From Thermoplasmatota archaeon (GTDB lineage Archaea; Thermoplasmatota; Thermoplasmata; Thermoplasmatales; Thermoplasmataceae), in assembly GCA_023379845.1 (NCBI GenBank), contig JAMCPG010000042.1, positions 19,187 to 83,186 of the forward strand: 64,000 nt of DNA. Direction: 5' to 3'. Of this stretch, positions 9,726-18,955 are shown piece by piece. Position 1 is the stretch's first letter. The number at the start of each line of letters is the position of its first letter. The notes under the pieces were generated by a model. The model was not told where the DNA came from and searched no databases. It worked only from the letters and a program-made list of their open reading frames with translations. The translations under genes and the position numbers were made by a program.

Positions 9726-9778
9726 ATATGGTGGAGCCCTGCCTGATATTTAAGATCGGACATGTATAAAAAAAGCAA

Positions 9779-10303
9779 TCATATCGGCAGATTCTTCCAG
9801 TCCATAAGGTCCTGGTTGGTGGGGCTCCTTATCTCAATGGCTTCCAGGAGATCAGTGAAGAGGTCGTCCTCGACCTCTACGTCCTCGACCTTCCGGTTGA
9901 ACCTTTTGTTCAGAAAGGAACCGAATGAATGCCTGGCCATTGCGGCCTGGAGCTTTTGCGCTTTCTCAGAAGTATCCTTTATGTATGAACTGAAAACATT
10001 ATCGAGTTCATCCTTCTTGAGGTCCAGGAGAAAATCATCCACCGCTCTTTCAAGCGTTTTTCCATGTTCATCCGAAAGCAGTATCCTGACCTTGTACTCC
10101 GGATTAAAAGTCAGATGATCCCCATCAAGGTTGAACCATTTTGCAGCGTCCTCATTGAAGAAGACATCCGCGAGCGCTCTGGCAACCTTATCAGGGTCTG
10201 AAAAGTCTATTCCTGATGCAAGGTTGTATACGACGAGATCACCCCTGTCTGAAACCTTCCTTGCGTTCTTGATCTTCTGGGCCACATCATCATTCTCTGG
10301 CAT
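9779..10303 (-). CDS. Acidic protein of unknown function next to the PIN-ATPase gene
   Basis: A 174-residue, highly charged protein without transmembrane segments. No known motif was recognised. The C-terminal third is rich in Asp/Glu (VEDVEVEDDLFTDLLEA). It lies 97 bases downstream of the PIN-ATPase-KH gene and 54 bases upstream of the thiolase, all on the minus strand. Codon use looks like that of its neighbours, so it is a real gene. A role with the PIN-ATPase is only a guess from position. Confidence 0.6.
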   Translation of the reverse strand: MPENDDVAQKIKNARKVSDRGDLVVYNLASGIDFSDPDKVARALADVFFNEDAAKWFNLDGDHLTFNPEYKVRILLSDEHGKTLERAVDDFLLDLKKDELDNVFSSYIKDTSEKAQKLQAAMARHSFGSFLNKRFNRKVEDVEVEDDLFTDLLEAIEIRSPTNQDLMDWKNLPI

Positions 10304-10399
10304 ACTGTATGATAAGCAAAACGAATATATGAACCGATTGGCAGGATCAATCCTGCTTCACCGAACTTCTATCATATATGGTTTCTCTGAATGCTGCAT

Positions 10400-12187
10400 T
10401 CAATCAGCGAGCATGTACTCGACCACTTTTCCGCCCTTTATAGCACGGTACAGTTCCTGCCCGGTATCGCTGATCATCTTTATCCTGATGACCCCTTTGG
10501 AAGAACTTTTTGCCTGCAAGATCAGTATTCCATCCACGTACAGTTTCACGTTCCTGTTGGGAGAATCAACGAAAATGTGGATCACACGGTTCTTTATCTC
10601 TATCTCCGCCTTGTTTCTTGCCTGTATAGTGGCAGATGACGGTTCCACTTCAAGCCTGACGTTCAATCTTTTTTCCAGCTCGCTTATGGTGGATCCTTTC
10701 CTGCCAATCAGCCTCGGTATGTTATCCTCGCTCACCTTTACAAGCGCCTTCTTCCTGCCGAGCATTGAAACATCCACATTTCTTGTTCCAAGGAAGGAAG
10801 AAATCTCTTCCTTGATCCTCTCTGTGTCGAACTTCGCAGCCTCCTCGTCCTCTTCGGCATCAACAGGTACAACAACGACCTGTTCACCGAAGGAATAGAC
10901 TTCGTACCTCGGCTTCTGTTCATAAAAGTCCTTCACTATGATGACTGGCCTGGCAAGGTCTTCCTGGTTCATGCCTGCGGGCACCTTCACGACGTATTCT
11001 GTCGTAAGTACGGTGTCGATCTTTCCAGCAGATATGTAAAGAACTGTGTCAATAATCTGGGGTATCAGCCCAAGTTCCACGCGTCCGATGAAGCGCTGAA
11101 GTGCATCTATTGCCCGCGTTGCATGAACAACTCCAACCATGCCCACTCCAGCCAGGCGGAGATCCGCATAAACAAGGAAGTCAGAAGTTATGCGCATCTC
11201 ATCGAAAACGGTATAATCCGTTCTTACAAGTAAGAGTATATCTCCCGTTTTCTCCATGGATCCTTCGAGGCTCGAATACTGTGTTATCTCCTTCATCAGT
11301 TCCAGGTCACGGGGCTTCTCCATAGTCTTTACAATCCTGCCCTTGCTTGAAATGAACTCGGCAAGTGCCTGTACAAAGGTACTTTTCCCGGCTCCCGGCG
11401 AACCGGCAACCAGTATTCCATGTACCCCGCTTTCAATCCTCTGTAGCAACTTATCATCAATCTTGTAGTCCTCTATTGAAAGCTTGACTATTGGCCTTAC
11501 TGCGGTTATCTCAAGATCATCAGAGAAGGGAGGTCTTGTTATCACTATACGCATGTTCCTTAGCTGAATGACGGTTGCACCATGCATGTCAAGCTCAACA
11601 AAGGACTCATCCTCAAATTTACCTCTCGTAACGAGGTTGCTTGCTATATTTTCAAGCTCCTGGCGTGTCACTGAATTCTCCATTTTCTCCAGCTTCACTG
11701 ATCCGGGTGGTCCCACCTTCACTACGGGACCTGTATCTGGCTTGAGGTGAACGGATGACGTCAGCGGTGTAAAGAACTCCTCTATGTTCCTTACCTTTGT
11801 CTCGGGCGGCTCTATGTATTTGACGCTGATTCCCTTGATCTCCGCAATTTCCTTCTGGACAACGTCGCCTGTCACAAGGGTGGCATTATTTTCAGCAGCA
11901 CACTGTCTTATCATCTCGTCTATCTCACCGCTCTTGGCGCGCTCTATCTGCCATTCTGCCGGTCTTTTACCGTAGAAATCCAGGAATATTTTTTCCTGTT
12001 CATGCAGATCGCGGAGCGCCTTCAACTGGTGAATGGCTGCAAAACCGATTGATCTCCCTTCATTTGCCTGATGCTCTATCTCGGCAACTAGGGCTTCTGC
12101 CAAGATCACATGGGATCCATGGTGTTTAGCGAGAAAAACGGAGAACCTGCCATCAATTATGACAGATGTATCTGGGACATAATCCAT
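10400..12187 (-). CDS. PIN-domain/PilT-type ATPase/KH-domain protein (PINA-like)
   Basis: A 595-residue protein with three domains. The N-terminal PIN nuclease fold (YVPDTSVIIDGR at the start, LVTGDVVQKE near residue 115) is followed by a secretion-type ATPase with Walker A GSPGAGKST near residue 270 and the Asp-rich Walker B region VFDEMRIT. The C-terminus has a KH motif, IPRLIGRKGSTISELE. In Sulfolobus this architecture (PINA) is reported to unwind and branch-migrate Holliday junctions together with Hjc. ATG at 12187 is preferred over the TTG two codons earlier. A TATA-like stretch 25-30 bases upstream suggests a leaderless message. Confidence 0.88.
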   Translation of the reverse strand: MDYVPDTSVIIDGRFSVFLAKHHGSHVILAEALVAEIEHQANEGRSIGFAAIHQLKALRDLHEQEKIFLDFYGKRPAEWQIERAKSGEIDEMIRQCAAENNATLVTGDVVQKEIAEIKGISVKYIEPPETKVRNIEEFFTPLTSSVHLKPDTGPVVKVGPPGSVKLEKMENSVTRQELENIASNLVTRGKFEDESFVELDMHGATVIQLRNMRIVITRPPFSDDLEITAVRPIVKLSIEDYKIDDKLLQRIESGVHGILVAGSPGAGKSTFVQALAEFISSKGRIVKTMEKPRDLELMKEITQYSSLEGSMEKTGDILLLVRTDYTVFDEMRITSDFLVYADLRLAGVGMVGVVHATRAIDALQRFIGRVELGLIPQIIDTVLYISAGKIDTVLTTEYVVKVPAGMNQEDLARPVIIVKDFYEQKPRYEVYSFGEQVVVVPVDAEEDEEAAKFDTERIKEEISSFLGTRNVDVSMLGRKKALVKVSEDNIPRLIGRKGSTISELEKRLNVRLEVEPSSATIQARNKAEIEIKNRVIHIFVDSPNRNVKLYVDGILILQAKSSSKGVIRIKMISDTGQELYRAIKGGKVVEYMLAD

Positions 12188-12311
12188 GTCCAATAAGAAA
12201 TTACGCTTAGATAATTGTTTGCTAAAACTTTGTCGGATGAGTTTAGGGATTATCCTTGCATTCGCAATGAATGACGACTTCTATTTATCAGGTTAGCATA
12301 ATGAACAAGCG

Positions 12312-13052
12312 ATGAACATCGATGGCACATCTACCGATCTGGAGACAAACGCATCAAGACTCGCAGTAGCCCTCCGCAGCGCAACTGCAGATATTACGGG
12401 CAATGCGGCTCTGGCTTTCTCCGGAGGGCTTGACAGTTCCATATTGCTCTACCTTTCTCCCGTAAGCATACATCCCTATGTCGTGGGTATTCATGAATCG
12501 AGAGACATTCTTTCTGCCATGGAATCCGCATCCCTGCTCCACAAGGATGTTACTGTAATCGAGGTAACCGAGGATCAGGTCATAGAAGCTGCATTGAATG
12601 TCAGGAAAATCGATCCAGACATAAGGATCACGGATCTTGGATTTGAGACCGTGCTTTACCTCACTCTTTCTGGCATGAGCGAGGACATTCTGGTAACAGG
12701 CCAGGGCGCTGATGAAATATTCTATGGGTACCACCGTTTTCTGTCCGGAAAAGAAGATAACAACACTTCGAGCATGCAAAAACTCCTTAACATAACGCTG
12801 CCAAGAGAAAAGAGAATAGCAGAATCCATGGGCAAGCAGATCCTGACACCATATCTTGAACCTTCGATTGTGAAATATGCTTCGCTGGAACCTTCGTCAC
12901 ATATAGTGAACGGAAAAAACAAGATCATCCTCCGTGAAGCCGGAGCCAGGCTTGGAGTTCCAGACTACATCTGCCAGATGGAAAAGAAGGCTGCACAGTA
13001 CGGTTCGGGTGTGGACAGAGTGCTCAGGAAGAACAAGGAACTCCTGTTCTGA
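12312..13052 (+). CDS. Asparagine-synthetase-like protein lacking the glutaminase domain
   Basis: A 246-residue protein. It has the PP-loop SGGLDSS near residue 37 and the asparagine-synthetase signature TGQGADEIFYGYHRF near residue 130. It consists only of the C-terminal ATP-pyrophosphatase domain; the N-terminal Cys glutaminase domain found in AsnB is absent. Full AsnB is over 500 residues, so this is a short stand-alone version that would need ammonia or a partner, or acts on another carboxylate. Standalone forms of this kind are known in archaea without an assigned reaction. It is transcribed alone, divergent from the PIN-ATPase. Confidence 0.7.
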   Translation: MNIDGTSTDLETNASRLAVALRSATADITGNAALAFSGGLDSSILLYLSPVSIHPYVVGIHESRDILSAMESASLLHKDVTVIEVTEDQVIEAALNVRKIDPDIRITDLGFETVLYLTLSGMSEDILVTGQGADEIFYGYHRFLSGKEDNNTSSMQKLLNITLPREKRIAESMGKQILTPYLEPSIVKYASLEPSSHIVNGKNKIILREAGARLGVPDYICQMEKKAAQYGSGVDRVLRKNKELLF

Positions 13053-13101
13053 TCTGGTATCACAAAGCAGGACTATCCACAATGGTCTGGGCGTCTCAGG
13101 G

Positions 13102-13115
13102 TTAAATATTATTTA
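13102..13115 (+). promoter_or_regulatory. TATA-like element before the methylthioadenosine phosphorylase gene
   Basis: TTAAATATTATTTA lies 34-47 bases before the ATG at 13149. A GGAG at 13139-13142 precedes the ATG by six bases and could be a ribosome site for a short leader. Function is inferred. Confidence 0.4.
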
Positions 13116-13148
13116 TGAATATGGTTAGAAATAAAGTTGGAGATTCAG

Positions 13149-13922
13149 ATGGCAAAAATAGGTATAATTGGTGGAAGCGGTTTATACTCGCTTCTTGAGA
13201 ATCATAAGCCCGTTGAGGTAAATACGCCGTATGGAAAGCCCTCATCGGCGCTGGAGCTTGGTGTGATCGATGGAGTTGAAGTTGTTTTTCTTCCAAGGCA
13301 TGGAAAGAAGCATTCGATCCCTCCGCACAAGGTCAACTATCGCGCGAATATAATGGCTCTTCATGATCAGGGTGTTGAGCGGATAATATCCGCCAACGCG
13401 GTTGGATCTTTAAAGCAGGAATTTGCACCAGGCATGATGTTCATACCCGACCAGTTTATAGACTTCACAAGGCGGAGGGAACTGACATACTATGACGGAC
13501 CGGATGTATATCACATCTCATCCGCGGACCCTTTCTGCCCTGAAATGAACGAAGTCCTGGCCGAGCAGTCCAAAGCACTTGGTTACGAGACCCACCTTGG
13601 AGGAACATATGCCTGCATTGAAGGTCCAAGATTCTCGACCAGGGCTGAATCAAAGATGTTCAGGCAATTTGCGGACATTATCGGGATGACGCTTGTGCCC
13701 GAGATTAACCTGGCGAACGAACTCGCAATGTGCTATACATCGCTGGCCACAATCACCGACTATGATGTCTGGGCGGAGGAGCCCGTCGATACAAAAGAGG
13801 TCCTGAAAATACTAAAGGAGAACGAAGACAAATCTCTTAATATCATAAAGCAATCTATAAAATATATTTCTGGAACAAGAAAGTGTGATTGCAAGAGAAG
13901 ACTAGACGATGCAAAGATATAG
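13149..13922 (+). CDS. mtnP: S-methyl-5'-thioadenosine phosphorylase
   Basis: A 257-residue member of the MTAP/PNP family. It starts with [13 protein letters not shown] (phosphate-binding GGSG loop), has the family signature [19 protein letters not shown] near residue 55, and [19 protein letters not shown] near residue 155. It phosphorolyses methylthioadenosine, the by-product of polyamine synthesis, to adenine and methylthioribose phosphate. This fits the spermidine synthase gene at 23.7 kb. The ORF track begins at a TTG at 13137; ATG at 13149 matches the family N-terminus and has GGAG in front. Confidence 0.93.
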   Translation: MAKIGIIGGSGLYSLLENHKPVEVNTPYGKPSSALELGVIDGVEVVFLPRHGKKHSIPPHKVNYRANIMALHDQGVERIISANAVGSLKQEFAPGMMFIPDQFIDFTRRRELTYYDGPDVYHISSADPFCPEMNEVLAEQSKALGYETHLGGTYACIEGPRFSTRAESKMFRQFADIIGMTLVPEINLANELAMCYTSLATITDYDVWAEEPVDTKEVLKILKENEDKSLNIIKQSIKYISGTRKCDCKRRLDDAKI

Positions 13923-13934
13923 TGGGTTTTTCAA

Positions 13935-15161
13935 ATGAAGATAAAATTTTTAGGAGGAGCAGAAGAAGTAGGCAGATTAGCGATAAAGATGGATTTTGGA
14001 GGGTCATCGGTGATGGTCGATTACGGCCTCATTCCCGAGAAGCCACCCGAGTACCCTCTTCCACCCGAGAAGGTGGATGGGGTTTTCCTGACACACGCCC
14101 ATCTCGATCATGCTGGGTCGTTGCCTGTTTATTTCAACAAGTACGATTCAAGCTTTTATGCTACCTTAATGACAGCGAACAGCATAAGGCCGATGCTGGA
14201 GGACACAATCAAGATTGCGAACCTCGAAGGATATACAAAGATGTTCAATCATGACGATATTTCACAGCTTTACTCAAGCTTCGTCCCGGTGAACTATGGT
14301 GACGCGGATTCCATCAAGGACCTGGACTTCCAGGCCTTCAATGCAGGTCACATACCTGGATCAACCATGTGGAAATTCACAAACGGTTCGGAATACCTCG
14401 TAACCGGTGATCTATATACGAGGGATACAAACCTGCTTTCGGGGGCTCAGCCAGTCAAGGCAGAAAACCTGATAGTGGAAAGCACATATGCCGGTAAAAA
14501 CCATGAAGAGAGGCAGAAGGTCGTAGAAAGGCTCAGGTCGAGGGTCAGGGAAGTAATCGGCACCGGAGGAAAGGTCATTTTTCCGACTTTTGCGGTCGGC
14601 AGGACACAGGAACTGATCATGATACTGGCCGATATGGGCTTCAACATATATGTGGACGGGATGGGAAACAGCATCACCAGCATTTACCTGCACACACCAG
14701 GGTTTTTCCGATCAGGAAACGAATTCAAGAAGGCGATTAAGAAGACCGTTCCCATCAGGAACCAGAGAGAAAGGCTTGAAGCCAAGAATGCCGACATTAT
14801 AATCACAACATCTGGAATGCTTGACGGGGGTCCAGTCCTGAGTCATATAAGGGGACTTCTTGAGGATGACAAGTCTGCGATTTTCATCACCGGCTACCAG
14901 GTTGAAGGGACAAACGGAAGGAGCCTGCTTGAAAATGGAACGCTCAACATCGACGGATCTTCAGTAAGACCCAAGATGAAGGTTGAATTCTTTGATTTAT
15001 CAGCACATGCAGGTCACGACGACCTTGTCAAATTCATAGATGCAGTAAACCCGAAAAGGGTTTTCCTGTGCCACGGAGAGGCTAGGGAAAAGCTGCTCGA
15101 GGATCTCGCCAACTACGAGGTTATCCTGCCTTACAATGGTAACATGCTTGAATTCAGCTAA
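13935..15161 (+). CDS. Beta-CASP metallo-beta-lactamase ribonuclease (aCPSF2-like)
   Basis: A 408-residue protein. The metallo-beta-lactamase motif HAHLDHAG is near residue 55, the GHIPGS segment near 143 and the beta-CASP region includes ITTSGMLDGGP near 293. SAHAGHDD and LCHGE near the C-terminus complete the zinc site. There are no N-terminal KH domains, which sets it apart from aCPSF1 and places it with the shorter aCPSF2/RNase J-like group. It should process or degrade RNA. It begins 12 bases after mtnP and may be co-transcribed with it. Confidence 0.85.
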   Translation: MKIKFLGGAEEVGRLAIKMDFGGSSVMVDYGLIPEKPPEYPLPPEKVDGVFLTHAHLDHAGSLPVYFNKYDSSFYATLMTANSIRPMLEDTIKIANLEGYTKMFNHDDISQLYSSFVPVNYGDADSIKDLDFQAFNAGHIPGSTMWKFTNGSEYLVTGDLYTRDTNLLSGAQPVKAENLIVESTYAGKNHEERQKVVERLRSRVREVIGTGGKVIFPTFAVGRTQELIMILADMGFNIYVDGMGNSITSIYLHTPGFFRSGNEFKKAIKKTVPIRNQRERLEAKNADIIITTSGMLDGGPVLSHIRGLLEDDKSAIFITGYQVEGTNGRSLLENGTLNIDGSSVRPKMKVEFFDLSAHAGHDDLVKFIDAVNPKRVFLCHGEAREKLLEDLANYEVILPYNGNMLEFS

Positions 15162-16332
15162 CCTTCTTGCCGCTGCCCTGGAAATCGATTCCCGCAGTTC
15201 TGATCTCTTTCAGATATAGCAATACAACGGGTATTGTAAGGCATGGAATCAAGCCTATCACTATCCAGGCGATGAGGAATCCACGCTCCAGTATGTATGT
15301 AAATGAGAATACAACTGCGAACCCCAGCAGAATCTGGATTGAATTGAAAAGTCCTGAGTTTAGCGCGACATACCTCCTGTCATTCTCTATGAAAACGACA
15401 GTCGAATATTCAAGTGACGATATTGATACGGTGAGCATTCCAACTATAAGGGCAGAACTCCACATTCCTGATACTCCAAGGAAAGGGATCCATATGACGG
15501 CGAAAGAAAGTATGACCACCATCCAGATTGCCGTGCGAATGAAATTTTCAGGTTTCAGCCTTCCCGAAAAGAAGGAGCCGAGTATTCCAAAGAACAAGAC
15601 GCTGCTGCCAAGTGCTCCGGCGTAGTATGATGGCAGGCCGGTGAAAGTGGCATAAGTCTTCATGTACTCTGAAAAAACGTAGGTTGTGGACCAGAACCCG
15701 GAAAATGCTATTGCAAGCGTCCATATTTTCGGGTTCATTATCCGCTTCCTGAGAACGCCCGGTTCAAAATTACCTATATGCTCGCTCTTCGGTATAAATG
15801 CAAGAAGGGATATGGCAGAAATGGCAGTCAATATTGCCTGGATAATCTCATTCCATTTCAGGCCGTAAATTACCGTTATGGGCGTAAAGCCAAGTATACC
15901 AATTCCGCCCCCTATATCAAAAGCTGCGTTATAGTAGCCCATCATCATTCCAAGCTTCTCCGGATAGATTTCATTCAGGACTGCAACTGCTGAGGAAAAG
16001 TAGAATGCCGCCCCGGTTCCGCTGAGAAACCTCAGGACAAGAAGAGTGGTGAACGAATTTGTGAAAATGGAAACCAACCCGGTCACTGACATCAGGGATA
16101 ATCCAATTATGCAGTTGGTTCGAGACCCTATTCTTGCTGCCAGTATGCCCGCTGGGACTTGGAACAGCCCGGCGCCCAGCAGAAAGAAGGCAAAAATAAG
16201 GCCTGCAACACTCACCGTCACTCCATACTCCGATGAGATCTGAATGAGTGCAGGCGACAGGTTATACCAGTTCATTGAGTACACCAGCCTGGAGATCATA
16301 AGGACAGTTACGGGCAAACTCTTCCCTGGCAC
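15154..16332 (-). CDS. MFS transporter
   Basis: A protein of roughly 390 residues with about 12 transmembrane segments. The loop 2-3 region is GILAARIGSRTNCIIG and the central loop is GVLRKRIMNPKIW. The ORF track runs to a TTG at 16401, only 18 bases from the divergent gene at 16420. An internal start is more likely: GTG at 16332 (a TATA-like CTTATTCAT is about 25-30 bases upstream) or ATG at 16299. The end overlaps the beta-CASP gene tail-to-tail by eight bases. The substrate is unknown. Confidence 0.8.
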   Translation of the reverse strand: MPGKSLPVTVLMISRLVYSMNWYNLSPALIQISSEYGVTVSVAGLIFAFFLLGAGLFQVPAGILAARIGSRTNCIIGLSLMSVTGLVSIFTNSFTTLLVLRFLSGTGAAFYFSSAVAVLNEIYPEKLGMMMGYYNAAFDIGGGIGILGFTPITVIYGLKWNEIIQAILTAISAISLLAFIPKSEHIGNFEPGVLRKRIMNPKIWTLAIAFSGFWSTTYVFSEYMKTYATFTGLPSYYAGALGSSVLFFGILGSFFSGRLKPENFIRTAIWMVVILSFAVIWIPFLGVSGMWSSALIVGMLTVSISSLEYSTVVFIENDRRYVALNSGLFNSIQILLGFAVVFSFTYILERGFLIAWIVIGLIPCLTIPVVLLYLKEIRTAGIDFQGSGKKVS

Positions 16333-16419
16333 GATTCGGGAAGATAAGAAGATGAATAAGCATTTTGAAACAACAGGCTTAGAAAATAATATAATATTCA
16401 AGATGCTTTAGATAACTGT

Positions 16420-17028
16420 ATGGCAAATGAAACAGAAATCCTTCAATGGCTGAAGCTGGGCGACGAGTCAACACAGAGGCTCATTGACCTCAAGTGGAAG
16501 ATCACAAAGGCTGAGGGAGGTTATTTCCTTGAAAGTGAAAAGGTTCCATTCACGTTGCAGCTGGGCTTTCATGGCGATGAGCTCATGGAGATCAAACTTG
16601 ACACGAATATTGAGACAGCGACAATGGAAAGCAGGGATCGGCTCGGGACTTACCGTGCCCTTCTGATACTGAACTCACAGATCAGGAAGGTAAAATTCAT
16701 GCTTGAGGGTCTTGGCGAGAACGTTGTTGCCCGGGCAGACTTCGACCTTCCAACAATCACGAAGGAGGAGCTGGACAACGGTCTTTCCCTGCTCTTGTCA
16801 TCCCTATACCTGATGGTAAGGGTTCTCCATCTGGAGGAGGAATTCAACCAGCAGATTGTGGACAGGATGCTCATGCTGGTAAAAGAGCTCCAGTCAAAGG
16901 GCAAGAGCCAGAAGGAGATAATTGATTACCTGGTGCATGATGTTGGTTTCAAGGACGAGGAAGCCAGGAAGATTGTCTCTGAACTTGTGCACGATGACAT
17001 GAAGGGCAACGAGAGACTTTACGGATAG
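16420..17028 (+). CDS. Unknown protein heading the RPA operon
   Basis: A 202-residue soluble protein. The first 130 residues look like an alpha/beta domain, and the C-terminal 70 residues are helical and charged (KELQSKGKSQKEIIDYLVHDVGF resembles a small UBA/CUE-like helical module). No catalytic motif was recognised. The stop touches the RPA gene that follows, and a second RPA-type gene comes next, so the three are one operon. A TATA-like ATAATATAATATT lies just upstream with no ribosome site, fitting a leaderless message. A role in single-strand DNA handling is inferred from position only. Confidence 0.65.
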   Translation: MANETEILQWLKLGDESTQRLIDLKWKITKAEGGYFLESEKVPFTLQLGFHGDELMEIKLDTNIETATMESRDRLGTYRALLILNSQIRKVKFMLEGLGENVVARADFDLPTITKEELDNGLSLLLSSLYLMVRVLHLEEEFNQQIVDRMLMLVKELQSKGKSQKEIIDYLVHDVGFKDEEARKIVSELVHDDMKGNERLYG

Positions 17029-17036
17029 TGATTGTA

Positions 17037-18122
17037 ATGGCAATAACGGTTGACAAGCTGGGTGAGCAGACTAAAAACGAGACAATGGTGGTAAAGATAA
17101 TTTCCCTCAGGGAGAAGGAGACAAAGACAGAAAAAGGTGAAGGTGTATATCACTACGGTATGCTGGGCGATGGCAGTGGTACGCTTCCTTTTACGGCATG
17201 GTCAATCCCGGCCACAATAAGGGCTGGCGACGTAGTGGAGCTGAAGAATTTCACCGTTAAGAAGTACAATGACGCGCTGCGCGTCTACATAGACTCAAAG
17301 ACCGAGGTTGTGTTGAGGCCCGACGACAAGCTGGACGTCAAGCATGTCTATAAAGAGTATAAAATCAAGGAGCTGAACCTGAAAGATGCATTTGTCTCGG
17401 TGACCGGAATTCTAAAGGATCCGATAGAAAAGACCTACGAGAAGGATGGCCAGGCGAAGACCGTGGTTCATTCAACGTTTGAGGACGACACAGGATCTAT
17501 CCGCATCTCACTGTTCGACAGGAAGCTTGCTCCGGGAAGATACTACAAGATCGACGGTGCAAAGCTTTCAGAGTACAAAGGCAGGTACAGGCTGACTGCC
17601 GGAGACAAGACCCAGATAGCAGAGGTAGGCAGCTTCAGTATTCCGGATATAAAGATATATGATATCAACGAGCTTGCAAGGCCCGTCGACTCGATCAACA
17701 TAACCGGCACTGTTGTCTTCCTGGGCGATAAAGGGGGCCTGATAAGCAGGTGCAGTGAGTGCAGAAAAACCATAGATGACATTCGCTGTCCGGATCACCC
17801 GGAAGCCAAGATATTCCTGGATCTTTATGCATACTTCACAATTGAGGATGGAACCGGGGACATACAGTGCAACGTAGGAAGGGCAGGAATGCTTGAACTG
17901 CTAAACCTGAAGGAAGAGGACCTGAATATTGAAAAGCCGAAGGTTTCAAAGGCAGATGTTTCAAAAAGACTTGCAGAAAAGATCCTTTCGGTTCCGATCC
18001 TTCTGGATGGCGACGCAGTCATGGGGACAAACGGCATATCATTCAGAGCACGCAGAATAAGAAGGATGGACGAGCCGCTCCTCAAGAAGGTCATGGAGGC
18101 ATATGAAGGTGAGATGCTATGA
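17037..18122 (+). CDS. Replication protein A-like single-stranded DNA-binding protein
   Basis: A 361-residue protein with several OB folds. The first (residues 1-105) has the pattern MVVKIISLREKETKTEKGEG...HYGMLGDGSGTLPFTAW; the second follows at about 115-195. A zinc motif with CSECRKTIDDIRC near 240 and another OB-like region complete it. This matches archaeal RPA41-type proteins, which coat single-stranded DNA in replication and repair. GTG at 17028 is possible but ATG at 17037 is the better start. Its stop overlaps the next gene as ATGA. Confidence 0.88.
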   Translation: MAITVDKLGEQTKNETMVVKIISLREKETKTEKGEGVYHYGMLGDGSGTLPFTAWSIPATIRAGDVVELKNFTVKKYNDALRVYIDSKTEVVLRPDDKLDVKHVYKEYKIKELNLKDAFVSVTGILKDPIEKTYEKDGQAKTVVHSTFEDDTGSIRISLFDRKLAPGRYYKIDGAKLSEYKGRYRLTAGDKTQIAEVGSFSIPDIKIYDINELARPVDSINITGTVVFLGDKGGLISRCSECRKTIDDIRCPDHPEAKIFLDLYAYFTIEDGTGDIQCNVGRAGMLELLNLKEEDLNIEKPKVSKADVSKRLAEKILSVPILLDGDAVMGTNGISFRARRIRRMDEPLLKKVMEAYEGEML

Positions 18123-18943
18123 TGCCCAGGAAGCGTGAAAGTTCAAAGTGGATCTTTTCGAGGGAACTAAAGGATACAACATTCATTGAAGATGTGCCGG
18201 AAGGCGAAAGAGGAAAGCCTTTCATCGTCACTCCGCTTGGCACAAGGGTCAAGAGAATTCTTGTCTCAGGTCTTTTAACCGCAAAAAGCACTGAGGAAAA
18301 TTATACGAAGCTCACCGTGGCCGACAACATAGGTCCTTTCTATGTTACCGTGTTTAACAGCGAATACCAGCCGGAGGTCAAGGAGACCGCCGATAAGCTT
18401 GAAATCAATTCTAAGGTGACCATCATGGGCAGGGTCAACACTTTCAAGACCGATGATGGCGTTATCTATATCAACATAAATCCTGAAAAAATCATGCTGG
18501 TCGATGAAGTTATGCTCAAATACTGGAACAGCAGGTGCCAGAGAATTGCCATGCGCAAGATATTCGCTATCGGAGAGATGGCTAAGCTCGATTCTCCAGA
18601 TAAGGCAAAGCTTGTTGCAATGGGTTATTCAGAAGAAGAGGCAGAATGTGCAATCCGGCACCTTGAGCACTACAAGTCTTATGATCTTCAGGGGTTCAGG
18701 GAGGCAATATCTAGCGCATCAAAGATCCCGATCCCGGAGGCGGACGATTCAACATTGAAGGAAGAGGTCTTTCAGTTTATCAAGACGCACGCAGATCCTC
18801 AGAAGGGCTGCAAGTATGAGGATATCGTTGCTCATATGAAAACAAAGAACGCAGATCAGGCTGAAACCGATGAACTCCTCAACATGCTAGGATCAGAGGG
18901 AGAAATATACGAGGTTGCACTGAAGAGGTACAAGGCAGTCTGA
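18119..18943 (+). CDS. RPA-associated protein (RPA32-like, OB fold plus winged helix)
   Basis: A 274-residue protein. Residues about 35-130 form an OB fold (VKRILVSGLLTAKSTEEN, YTKLTVADNIGPFYVTVFN). The last 70 residues resemble a winged-helix domain (LKEEVFQFIKTHADPQKGCKYEDIVAHM). This is the plan of the archaeal RPA-associated protein family (COG3390), which partners with RPA. It starts inside the RPA gene with a four-base overlap, supporting a complex made in fixed ratio. Confidence 0.85.
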   Translation: MMPRKRESSKWIFSRELKDTTFIEDVPEGERGKPFIVTPLGTRVKRILVSGLLTAKSTEENYTKLTVADNIGPFYVTVFNSEYQPEVKETADKLEINSKVTIMGRVNTFKTDDGVIYININPEKIMLVDEVMLKYWNSRCQRIAMRKIFAIGEMAKLDSPDKAKLVAMGYSEEEAECAIRHLEHYKSYDLQGFREAISSASKIPIPEADDSTLKEEVFQFIKTHADPQKGCKYEDIVAHMKTKNADQAETDELLNMLGSEGEIYEVALKRYKAV

Positions 18944-18955
18944 TTCACCGCATAT

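Noticed and set aside
8973-9746. 257-residue plus-strand ORF opposite the tRNA thiolase
   Set aside because: It mirrors the thiolase gene on the other strand, has no family motif and an odd Cys/His-rich composition typical of antisense frames.
10131-10898. 255-residue plus-strand ORF opposite the acidic protein and PIN-ATPase
   Set aside because: Ser/Leu-rich antisense shadow of two real genes whose motifs are clear on the minus strand.
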